Assembly (NCBI GenBank): GCA_022457065.1
Contig: JAJGBQ010000006.1
Location: forward strand, 1,860,001-1,924,000
Length of the DNA stretch: 64,000 nucleotides
Origin: Curvularia sp. ZM96
Taxonomy: Eukaryota; Ascomycota; Dothideomycetes; Pleosporales; Pleosporaceae
Reading direction: 5' to 3'
The notes under the pieces are model-generated. The model was given only the letters and a program-made list of their open reading frames with translations. It was not told the origin of the DNA and searched no databases. The translations under genes were made by a program, and so were the position numbers. Position 1 is the stretch's first letter, and every line of letters begins with the position of its first letter. Shown piece after piece: positions 23,677 to 33,335 of this stretch.

Positions 23677-24915
23677 ATGGCAGAGAATAAGATGGAATAC
23701 GTCAAGTGAGTACCCTACTATCCTGAGTAACCGGAGCTACCAGCGGCAAGTATACTGACGTAGTGCAGCCTAGGAAAGTCTGGCCTCAAGGTCTCCAGAG
23801 TGATCTTGGGCGCCATGAGCTATGGCTCTCCCAAGTGGCAGCCATGGGTCCTGGACGAGGCTGAAAGCTTGCCACTGCTGGAGCATGCATACAAGTGTGG
23901 TATCAATACCTGGGATACGGTATGTCTGTTTCTGCGACTGTCTTCAATGCATTGTCGTAGTAAGAGTAAAGATGAAAAACCAAGACTAACGCTAAACTAT
24001 CAAGGCCGACATCTACTCCCATGGTGTCTCTGAAAAAATCATCGGCAAGGCGCTCAAGCAATACAATATCCCTCGCAACAAGGTCGTTATTCTAAGCAAA
24101 TGCTACTTTGGCATCAACGAAGAAGACCCCAGCGTCCCCATTGCACAGGCATCTACCAACGACGCCGAATGGGTCAACCAAGTCGGTCTGAGCCGCAAGC
24201 ACATCTTCGACGCGGTCGAGAAGAGCGTGGAGAGGCTGGGCACATACATCGATGTCCTGCAGATCCATCGCTTGGACCGTAGTGTACCCAGGGAAGAAAT
24301 CATGAAGGCCCTCAACGATGTGATTGAAAAGGGCTGGGTCCGATACATTGGCGCCAGCTCCATGGCGGCCTGGGAGTTCCAGACCTTGCAAAACATAGCC
24401 GAGAAGAACGGCTGGCACAAGTTCATCTCCATGCAAAACTACTACAACTTGCTCTACCGCGAGGAAGAGCGCGAGATGGTAGGTGTCAAGACACACATCC
24501 TCTTCTTGCGCCTCATACTGACACGCTGCCCCAGATCCCATACTGTCAAGACACCGGCGTCGGCCTCATTCCCTGGTCTCCCATCGCCCGGGGCGCCCTC
24601 ACCCGCCCCTGGAACGACCGCTCGTCCAAGCGCGCAGAAACCGACAAGTTCCTAGACCTCCTTGTCCACTCGAGGGAAGACGCCATTGACAAGAAGATCA
24701 TCGAGCGCGTTGAAGAAGTCGCGAAGAAGAACAATGTCAGCATGGCGTGTATTGCCACGGCGTGGACAATCAAGAAGGGTGTTTGCCCGATTATTGGACT
24801 GGGAAGCAAGGAGCGGATCGAAGAGGCGGTGCGGAATGCAAACTTTAAACTTAGTGATGAGGACGCGAAGTATTTGGAAGAGGTGTATGCGCCGAAGTTT
24901 AGGCAAGGGTTTTAA
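23677..24915 (+). CDS. Aldo-keto reductase
   Basis: Four exons: 23677-23705, 23769-23919, 24005-24478, 24535-24915, joining in phase to 344 residues. An NAD(P)H-dependent oxidoreductase of the AKR (beta/alpha)8 barrel family, close to the YakC/aryl-alcohol dehydrogenase group. It begins MEYVNLGKSGLKVSRVILG. The catalytic tetrad is visible: Asp and Tyr in NTWDTADIYSHG, Lys in VVILSKCYF and His in LQIHRLD. SMQNYYNLLYREEEREM, GLIPWSPIARGALTRPW and a cofactor-binding PIIGLGSKERIEEAV follow in the usual order. It should reduce carbonyl substrates, but which ones cannot be told. It converges on the farnesyltransferase gene with 138 bp between stop codons. Confidence 0.92.
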
Positions 24916-25053
24916 ATGAAGTAACTAGTGGTGTTTCGAGATCATTAAAAGATTTGAGGCTTGAATATCGTTCACAAGCGGTGATGAAATCAGATGTATG
25001 AACCAAGTTAACGTTTGGATAAAAAATTAAACAAGGTTTATATCTCAGTCTTA

Positions 25054-26571
25054 TCAAAAGCCTTCCTTCTCTTCAAAATACCTCCGCATCTCATACACTG
25101 ACATGAAGGGAATGACGAAAACAGGATGAACGGGCTTCACTACATCGCCCTCGTCCCAGACGACCTTCTGGTCGCCTGCATATCGACCCTGCATCTTCCA
25201 GTGATACGGGGCGCCGTAGTTTCCCGTCCCGAGATTCTTATTGACATTCTCATCGTAGACATACTGGTACTGTGCGGCGCTCAGCCCGGCCAAGTTGTAG
25301 CACGTGTGATAGGCATCCGAGTGCTTTCCAGGCTTGTCTTTGAGCCCGCCTTTCTTCTCCTGGCACGCGGAAAGTATGTAGCGGCCCAGAGCGGCACGGT
25401 TCCACATGTTGGTGGTACTGGCGGCTTCGACAATGGACCAGCAGCCGCCGACCCAGTGCGAGTAGCATCCGTCGACGAGCTTGTTTGTGCGGCCGTTGTA
25501 CCCGCATTCAGGGGAGCATTGGCGCGAAGAGAGCCAATGTACCAACAAGTCGACATTGAGGTACTTGTGCAGTGTTTCTTTGGGTGGTCCGAGGATCGCA
25601 AGACAGCCTAGGCCGCAGAATGCGTAGGCGCCGTGAGCCTCGTTTCCGGGGGCGGCGGAGATGCCGCCGTCCCAGGACTGGCATTTGGAGACCCATTCGC
25701 CCAGGCGGTCGGTGAAGGTGGTCAGGCCTTGTTTGCGGGCTGGTGCGTCCGGAGGAAGCTCGAGGGGGAGGTTGGTCAGGGAGAGGATGACCATGGCGCA
25801 GAAGGCGCCGCGGATGTCTTCTTCGCCGCCTTGACACATGGTAAAGCCGCCGTCTGCTTGCTTCATTCGGCCCAGGAAGTGCCAGAGCGTCTTGCGGTTG
25901 ATGGTGTCGTAGGATACTTCTCCTCCGGCTATGGCGAGCGAAAGCGTCGCAGCGTATGTACAGGCAAGGTGTGCGTACTGACCATAGCCGCCTCCAAACC
26001 CGCCGTCTGGGTGCTGGGCTAGTGAGAAGGTATGTGCTACCCTGTTTTTAGTCAGATGTTGTACTTAATAAGGTGGGATGATGTTTGATAAGAATGGAAG
26101 ATAGTCAACCTACCTCTTCTGGTAACTAGAAATGTCGAGTCCTAGTGCGGTCATGCTCTGTGTCGCCCAGTACACAATCCACGGTCGGGCAGCATCCATA
26201 GCGGCAGCTTGTGCTGGATAATCACCAATAATCTTCTTCAACATAGTTTCGTGCCTGTCTCGTTGTAGTTTGGGGATGCCGAAAGCGTTGAGAGAAAAGT
26301 CGTTTGGATTTCCCTCGAGGTATGGTAGGATAACTGCTGACGTCTCATCCTCTACCCTTGACGACTCTGTAACCAAGGAATCTTTGATGGGTATTCTGAT
26401 GCTCTCTAGGTAGGCTATGTTTGCCTGCTCTTCCACAGTGGCCGTGCCCATGTCTTCGTATTCGCTGCCGAGCTCTTCGTCTGAGAGCTCTTCAATCCGG
26501 TCAGCTCCGGGGGCGATTTCCTCCAAGCGGGATGAGGGTGCCTGTGCAGAAAAACGCAAAGGAAGCGCCAT
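25054..26571 (-). CDS. RAM1: Protein farnesyltransferase beta subunit
   Basis: Two exons on the minus strand, 26571-26114 and 26041-25054, with a 72-bp intron, giving 481 residues. Five prenyltransferase repeats are readable (e.g. HPDGGFGGGYGQYAHLACTY, KQADGGFTMCQGGEEDIRG, CQSWDGGISAAPGNEAHGAY, CGYNGRTNKLVDGCYSHW, GGLKDKPGKHSDAYHTCY). The zinc ligands of the family are in place: Asp and Cys in LVDGCYSHW and His in GKHSDAYHT. With the Ram2 alpha subunit it attaches farnesyl to CaaX cysteines of Ras/Rho-type proteins and mating pheromone in the cytosol. The first about 60 residues form an acidic N-terminal extension (EELSDEELGSEYEDMG) longer than in yeast. The gene overlaps nothing and is tail-to-tail with the aldo-keto reductase. 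Confidence 0.96.
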
Positions 26572-26945
26572 TCTTATTACATGTGCGTCTGGGTTGCTGG
26601 TTTTGGCTGGTCCGTCACTAGGTACCTGTGAGCGGCTGGTGGGAACAATGGCTTTGCTTGTCAGAAATGCTTAGTATTGTTCGAGTGCGGGTACAACCAC
26701 CCCGCCGGATGCAAGTTAGAGTTCACAATATGTATTGGCGCAGAGCACACATAACTCAAGGATTACCCTTCTTGATTGTTGCAGGCAATGTTGTAAGGCT
26801 GAAAAGATAGAGCACGTGGGGAGTGGTCAGCTCAGATGCTAGTTGGCTTGGCACTCCAGACTCGAATCCTCTATCGATAGTCCAGCTCCAAATTCAACGC
26901 GATTCAATTCAATTCAATTCAATCTTATACAACATAACTCAAATC
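26572..26945. other. Intergenic with ATTCA pentanucleotide repeat
   Basis: Contains four tandem ATTCA units at 26902-26921 just past the 3' end of the cupin gene. No gene seen. Confidence 0.6.
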
Positions 26946-27494
26946 TTAATCCGAAGGGCGCACGCCCGCCATGCCAGCCAGCTCCTCGCCAACTGTCTGG
27001 CCTGCAAGCTTCAATGGCTGGCTCTCCTGCAACACGAACAGCATTCTGCACCATTCCGTTGGAGAATGGTTGATCCATTGATGCATAGTCCCTCGCTGAA
27101 TCGCGACATCTCCCCGTTTCATCATGCGCTTCTCGCCGCTGTCCAGCAGACATTCAACCTCTCCCTCGAGCACACAGCCGTAGTCCAAGCTTACAGTCCG
27201 GTGCATTGTGCACTCCGTGGCTGGCGGAATGTCGACATGTCGTAAGACTGTTCCGCCGGAGACTACCAGTCCAGGTGTTTCTTTGAGATAGTTTTTGTAC
27301 ACGTCGAGGTCTTTGTCGCCATTCATGTCGACGGGGAATCCTTTGGTCGTGTAGCTGAGGGCGAACGCGATGCCGTCAGGGTTGGGTATCATTTTGCTCT
27401 CCTCATCGATGGCATTACTGAAGATGGCTTTGCTTTCATCGTTGTGAGTGGTGATGTAGCGATGGACCTTGGGCAGCGCGCCAACGTGTGCCAT
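26946..27494 (-). CDS. Cupin-domain protein
   Basis: Single exon, 182 residues. The N-terminal half carries a conserved helix/strand lead-in (HRYITTHNDESKAIFSNAID). The C-terminal half is a single cupin barrel with motif 1 CTMHRTVSLDYGCVLEGEVECLLDSGE and motif 2 KRGDVAIQRGTMHQWINHS. Only one histidine sits in motif 1 (MHRT) and one in motif 2, so the metal site is reduced compared with classical HxH...E...H cupins. This MHRTxSLDY form is widespread in fungal proteins of unknown reaction. No signal peptide is present and the product is probably cytosolic. A TF-like or secondary-metabolism partner is not evident next to it. Confidence 0.85.
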   Translation of the reverse strand: MAHVGALPKVHRYITTHNDESKAIFSNAIDEESKMIPNPDGIAFALSYTTKGFPVDMNGDKDLDVYKNYLKETPGLVVSGGTVLRHVDIPPATECTMHRTVSLDYGCVLEGEVECLLDSGEKRMMKRGDVAIQRGTMHQWINHSPTEWCRMLFVLQESQPLKLAGQTVGEELAGMAGVRPSD

Positions 27495-30400
27495 GTTGTA
27501 TGGTTTGTGGAGCTTAGGGTGGTGGAATGATTGCTAATTCTTTTACACAGGATAGAGTATACTTGTCACTTGTCTCCAAGTATTTCAGGATCAAAGTCCT
27601 CTTTGTTATGGACTAACAATTAGTCAATTCTTGTTTAAATCCTTCATACTTCGTACGTGGTACACAAGACACGGGAAACGTGTGTGGAGCCGAAGGCCGG
27701 CTGTAGTCAACATGACCGGCCTTCCGATACTCCGAAATCTTATGGAAAACAATAAAGTCCGGGAATTGTGATCATCTGAAAGGGCTGCCTGATCTGTCTT
27801 TCTGTTAAGCTTTTGCTGTAAGAAATGTCGTCGTTTTAACGTTGCCTGTATCATGTATATGCGGCATCAGCATATGTCTAGTTTACCGCAATGCAAGCTA
27901 CATGCGTCGCTCCAGGTCTTGGTAGGTACCCAGCTCTCCCTATTGGATTGATGTTGCAAAGACCTGGCAGCGGCTGTCAGACTTGCTTTGCTCTCTTGAC
28001 TGCTGCGTAGTGTTAGTTCACTGCCGTAGCGACTAGATGCCCTCGGCACATTGCAAGAGGGTCTTTCACAGCACAGTCCAGAATGAATGAAATTTGCGTC
28101 GAGGAGAAATCAAAGTTCTTAAGTTCAAATAGCGTACATTGTTGGGACCAAATTGACACTGGTAGGTGAGAACACTCATTGTTATAAACCTCAGAAGTGA
28201 TATTCTGATGCCTTGACGTTTGATTGATCTGATTTGCTTTTGTCCGGTAAGACTCGCTCCGTTTTTCACATCGTTTTGAGAACTAGCTGCCCAAACACGG
28301 CAAATGAACTCAACATATCCTGATACGAGTTGTGCTCTGTGAGCTGGTCTCGTCGGAACTCTATCGTTGCAGGTTACCTTGTCTGTCTTCTAGGAAGTAT
28401 GAGGTTCATGTAAAGACCGATAAGGGTTTACCATGAACATATCGGATGGTAAGACAGCTACCACATCACTAAGAGTGAATATGTTTGGATGATTGTCTCA
28501 TGATATACGGGGCAGACAAGGCCGAGATCTTACCGAAACACGACAATCATATGATCTGTTGTTGTAGCTGCGTATTGCCGACGATTGGCAGTCTGCGGCG
28601 GGGATTTGCAATTGATACGGCAGGCAGAACCCCGCGCTGTCATGTTTCAGAGGGAAAGAGGGAACCCCAGTCCCCCATCTACCTTCCAACCACAAGCCAG
28701 ACAGAACACCGCCACCATCCCTTGCTCATCGTCATTTCACCCCTCACACATCCCCGCCCAATCCCTTTTGCACATCCTCCGATGCTCAAACCTACCAACC
28801 GCTGTGTTCTTCCTTACCTCCAGCGTTACAGGAATACGAACGGTTCAAAGGGTCTGACAGCCGCCAGCAGTGACGGCATGTACGACGGTAACGAGATATG
28901 CAGGACGCAATGAGATGCAGCGCTTGACTACCTTAATTTCACAAAGTTGAACCTCTCCAGGACCGTTGGCAGGATCCATCTTACATGCAGCACAGCGAGA
29001 CGCTATCCCCACCAATTCGCCATCCCCGGTCCTCCGATCCGGGCCAAACAGGACCCATGGCCAGTCAATTACACCGGACTGGACAAGTACTTCGTATGTA
29101 CTGGGCTCTAGCCGGTTCCAAAATACATACATACATTGGCTGCTACGTGGGACAACGAAGAGCGTCAGCGCGCCCCACACGACGCCACCAACTGCACATG
29201 ATGATGGCTGCAAAAGTATTGCCTCTCCAGCCACGCAAGACACAAGTACAAGTCACGTCCTGACGAGTTGTGCAAGTGACGACGACGACATAATGGCGAG
29301 AAGTCGAGAAGAGCCGTGCCGTCCGACAGTCGCGCAACCGAGCGGGGTGGCAGGAACAAATCACGAGAGTTGGGTGGCCGGAGGGTGGACGGAGACTGGT
29401 CGGCATGGAGCAGCAAGGGTGGCACGAAAGCAATACGTGCACAAATGCAGACCAGGGCTACCATTTGCTCTAGATGTCGCTGGTCGAGCGGCGATATGCC
29501 GGCGTAGCATGACGGATGACACAATCAGTGAAACGGCGGCCACAGTGTGTAAGTTGGCTGCAAGACATTAAGCCAAACAGGAAGTCTGGAAGCGATGTTG
29601 CACAGAAGACGCTTGACAAGACGCACACAAGTTAGCGGAGTAGTGACGAGCGGCTGCAAGCACGAGGGCCGGCCGGGAAGTGGGCTCAGTGCGTGGAGGT
29701 TAGCACGGCGGCCACGATCGCTCGGATCGCAGAGCAATTCAGACGATGACGATGGCATGTCTTGCGAGGCGTTCAACAACCGTGTCGGTGAGTATTTGCG
29801 TCGACGGCAGAGAGGCCGTTGTAGAGTCGCGGGCCAGGTTGTGCCCGGGAGGCAAATGCTGGACCTGGTCGAGTGTAACTGTCCAGTAATAGCTCCACAG
29901 GCCTTCGTGTCGGTCGATATGCTTAGATGCGCCCATGACCGAGCGTAGCGCAGGCCGAGTCGCTTGGCTGCATGCCGGACTGCTCGTGCAGAGAGCAGTC
30001 GGACGAGGATGTGCACGGGCAGCGGTCGACCAAGAGACAACAAGTCGAGGAGGGTAGAAGAGGATATCGTTTGCTTTTTGCGGCATGCCCAACGCTCTCG
30101 GCATGCTGATCCTACCAGACCCCGAGTCTAACGCTTATCGGTGCATTATCGCAGGCGGGGTCTACTTGTCGATAGGCGACGGCAGTACTCAGGGAAAGGT
30201 AGTACTGGGACTGGGACGGGGACTGGGACGGGGACATGCTGCGGCAGGGCGAGGCGTCAGCGCGTGGGTTGCAGGAGGGTGAAGCACCGGCGAGCAGCCA
30301 GCCAGCAAGCAGCCAGACGGCGAGGCGCGAGGCGGAGCTGATCGCCTGCGACTCTAGTAACGACGAGGCGCGTGGGTGGAGCGTCGGTGGGCGAGCACAT

Positions 30401-30788
30401 AGTCGTTCACTCGCTGCTGGGCCATGTGCTCACCCACGACGAGGCGCCCGCGTCTCTCCACAGCTGGTTGAGGCACTGTCTGGATAGCCGCAACTCTCCC
30501 GGCGTTACAGGCCTGGGAACCCTCGCTCTCGCCGCGGCTCCTCAGGGTTTTGCTCTGCCCTCGATTGCGAATCGAGCGGACCGCTGCAGCGCTTCTGGCG
30601 CTATCCCAGCCAGGCGCAGATCTAGTCGAGCCATTGGGGGGTGGGGCTGGGACTTGCAGCCAAAAAGCGGTGTGCGGCCTTGGCACCGCCTACACTCTGG
30701 TCGGCCCATCGCCCGCTGTCCTTCACCGCTTACCATCAGCTCACGGAGGCTGACAAGACTCGAACCCATTTCCTCTCTCCGTGCAAAC
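27495..30788. other. 3.3-kb region without supported gene, upstream of large regulator
   Basis: Many short frames in all phases, none with a recognisable domain or credible splice continuation. A short degenerate GGGACT/GGGACG repeat lies at about 30,206-30,234. The frame of the downstream factor is open back to 30,372, but the part before 30,789 is Arg/Ser/Ala-rich and not convincing. Most likely a long promoter and leader. Confidence 0.5.
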
Positions 30789-33335
30789 ATGGAGAACCAA
30801 CACATCGACTTCGACGGGGCCATCTACGGCGTAGACGGTGCCTTCGACCCATCTTTTGATCCGAACCGACAAACATTCAACTTCTCCCACACCTGGCCGC
30901 TGCCCGTCTCGCCCGGCAGTATGCACCAACAACAGCACCACGATGGCTCCCAGCAGCCGCAACAGCAGCAGCAACAGCAGCAGCCTCAGCACCAGCGCCG
31001 CATCACCAGCTCGAGCCCGTCGAGTGTGCACAGCTCCCACGCAAGCACCTCGAGCATGACTCCCCTCCACCAGAACATGAGCCTCGGTTTCCCGGCCGCC
31101 ATGCAACCCATGAACCCCATGCTGGCTACTTGGATGAACATCAACACTGATGGCGCTTTTACCCAAGACAGCTTTGCGCAGGGCACCATGGGAATGGGCA
31201 CCGACTTCAACACGACGTACGGAGCGCCATTGCAGACATCGCCTGTCGAGTTTGGCATCAACTCGCAGGTCATGATGAACTCCATGTCCATGGCACCCAT
31301 GAACTTCATGACCACCACCAGCATGGAGTTGCCCACCCTGACCACAGCTCCCTTCCAGATGTCAGACTTCCAGCAAGAGTTCACAAACATCTCGAGTGCG
31401 CCCGACTACACCACCAATTCTAACGCTGCCACTGCAAACAGCGTGTCTACTGGCTCACCGGGTGAGAACTGGATGGAGATCCGTTCGCTCTCGAGCAGTG
31501 ACAACGGCTGGGTCGACATCGGCTTCAACCACCGCAACTCGTACGACTACTCCGACAGCTCTGCCATCATCTTCAACCCAGCCCAGTCGCTGCACATCCG
31601 CACTGGCTCCGATTCATCCAACTCGAATCATTCAGACGTGCCGCGCTCTGCTCACTCTTTCAGCAGCTTTGAGGAGATCCAGTTCCCCATGCACTCGCCT
31701 CAGTCTGAGACTGACAACACCCTGGAACTCATCCACTCCCACTCCCACCACCACTCAGACAGCTGCAGCCACGGTCATGGATACACACTCAGTGACCACG
31801 ACTTCCCCAGCTACATCTCCCCCACACAGTCTGTCAGCCCTCCCATGGCTCGCGTAGAGCCGATCACGATCAAGCAGACATCCTCAAACACCGCCTCGCC
31901 AACCTCGTCGGCAGTCAGCTCCCCGCCAGCCCGCCGCAGGAAGTCGCCTACCACTGCGTCAGGATCGAAGCCTACAAAGACCATCGTCAAGAAGACACCT
32001 GCACACACCAACAAGAAGGACACTACCGGCGAGAAGCGTGTCGGCAGGAGACGTGGACCGCTCAGGCCCGATCAGCGCCAGCAAGCCCACGAGATCCGCA
32101 AGCTTCGCGCCTGTCTGCGATGCAAGTTCCTCAAGAAGACCTGTGACAAGGGTGATCCGTGCGCTGGTTGCCAGCCTTCTCATGCGCGTCTCTGGCAGGT
32201 CCCGTGCACGCGCATTGACATCAAGGATATTGCCTACTTCATGAAGGACTGGAAGGCCGACTACGAGCGTCACGTCAGCCTTGGTTTCTCCATTGGCAAC
32301 ATCAAGGGTTTCTCGACGCAGGAGCGCTTGATCTACGTTACCCACGGCTATGGCCACTACCTCCCCATCATGGCTCGCGAGGTCTACGTCCGCGACGAGA
32401 AGTGCTTCGGTGTCGACTGGCACGAGACCCTCAACGGTCTCCACTTCGAGATTAACACTGCCAAGTTGTCTGCTGGTATGGAGGGCATCCCCCGTGCTAT
32501 GCTTTCCGACTATCTTGACCGCCACATTGACGGTGGTTTCGAGCAGTTTGTCGATGAGTACTTTGAGGGTACCTACTTCGTGACTGAGCTGTTGAAGACC
32601 GCTTACCGCTTCTACTGCCGCGAGAAGCTGCCGGTCATTCGCAAGGCACTGAAGCTCGTCCTTGCCTACAACCTGACTCTCCACGTCACCATGGTTGAGG
32701 GTCTGGGTGAGGAGGAGAACGTTCCCGGCAAGGTTGAAGACCAGCAGTCCAAGTTCTCTGGCAAGACCATCGCACCCGTCATGATCAATTTCCAGGTCAA
32801 GTGCGCTCTTGCTGACATGTGGCGCGAGCTGCAAAAGGACGTCCTCGAGGAGCTCTCTTCGCTCTACCAGTCCGTCTACAGCGGTGACAAGCTGAAGAAC
32901 TGGCCCACCATCTTCATGCTCGCTGCCATCCTCTTGGCTGTCTGGGAGTTGATCCAGTTCGACTGCAACTACCGTGTCCCTGACATCAGCGCCGTCCACA
33001 AGTTCTGTGGCGAGATGGAGGGCACGCCTGTTGGTGTCATTGTTGGTCTTTTCTCGGCCATCTCCCAGAAGCTTCCTGCTTTCACCGAGTGGGATTCCAG
33101 GAAACACCACCACCTGCTCAACTCAAATCCTGCAGTCTGCGACGCCATGACCGAGGTCCGCGCGCATGTCACTAAATATGGTAAATACTACAAACCTCCA
33201 TTGAACCCTATGAATGCTAACATGTGTCCGCCAGAACCGTACCTCCGCTCAAGAAGTGACTGCAAGTTTGATCGTACGGACTTTGACTCGCTGTCGAACA
33301 AGTTCCTCTCGAAGCTGGTCATCCGAGCCAACTAA
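30789..33335 (+). CDS. Zn(II)2Cys6 transcription factor with central zinc cluster
   Basis: Two exons, 30789-33180 and 33235-33335, 830 residues; the 54-bp intron is in frame (see findings). The N-terminal about 400 residues are low complexity: Gln run at about 57-66, Met/Asn/Ser-rich blocks and a His-rich patch (HSHSHHHSDSCSHGHG). A basic stretch (RRRKSPTT, GRRRGPLRPDQRQQ) precedes the cluster at about 441-475, with cysteines spaced C-x2-C-x6-C-x5-C-x2-C-x11-C. A conserved helical region follows (DIKDIAYFMKDWKADYERH, to KNWPTIFMLAAILLAVWELIQFDCNYR). The cluster is central rather than N-terminal and the last spacing is long. A nuclear regulator by family; I cannot name the orthologue. Long silent flanks suggest complex regulation. 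Confidence 0.85.
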   Translation: MENQHIDFDGAIYGVDGAFDPSFDPNRQTFNFSHTWPLPVSPGSMHQQQHHDGSQQPQQQQQQQQPQHQRRITSSSPSSVHSSHASTSSMTPLHQNMSLGFPAAMQPMNPMLATWMNINTDGAFTQDSFAQGTMGMGTDFNTTYGAPLQTSPVEFGINSQVMMNSMSMAPMNFMTTTSMELPTLTTAPFQMSDFQQEFTNISSAPDYTTNSNAATANSVSTGSPGENWMEIRSLSSSDNGWVDIGFNHRNSYDYSDSSAIIFNPAQSLHIRTGSDSSNSNHSDVPRSAHSFSSFEEIQFPMHSPQSETDNTLELIHSHSHHHSDSCSHGHGYTLSDHDFPSYISPTQSVSPPMARVEPITIKQTSSNTASPTSSAVSSPPARRRKSPTTASGSKPTKTIVKKTPAHTNKKDTTGEKRVGRRRGPLRPDQRQQAHEIRKLRACLRCKFLKKTCDKGDPCAGCQPSHARLWQVPCTRIDIKDIAYFMKDWKADYERHVSLGFSIGNIKGFSTQERLIYVTHGYGHYLPIMAREVYVRDEKCFGVDWHETLNGLHFEINTAKLSAGMEGIPRAMLSDYLDRHIDGGFEQFVDEYFEGTYFVTELLKTAYRFYCREKLPVIRKALKLVLAYNLTLHVTMVEGLGEEENVPGKVEDQQSKFSGKTIAPVMINFQVKCALADMWRELQKDVLEELSSLYQSVYSGDKLKNWPTIFMLAAILLAVWELIQFDCNYRVPDISAVHKFCGEMEGTPVGVIVGLFSAISQKLPAFTEWDSRKHHHLLNSNPAVCDAMTEVRAHVTKYGKYYKPPLNPMNANMCPPEPYLRSRSDCKFDRTDFDSLSNKFLSKLVIRAN

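Noticed and set aside
31959..33113. 384-codon minus-strand open frame
   Set aside because: Exact antisense of the Zn2Cys6 regulator; Leu/Val/Glu-rich shadow without a domain.
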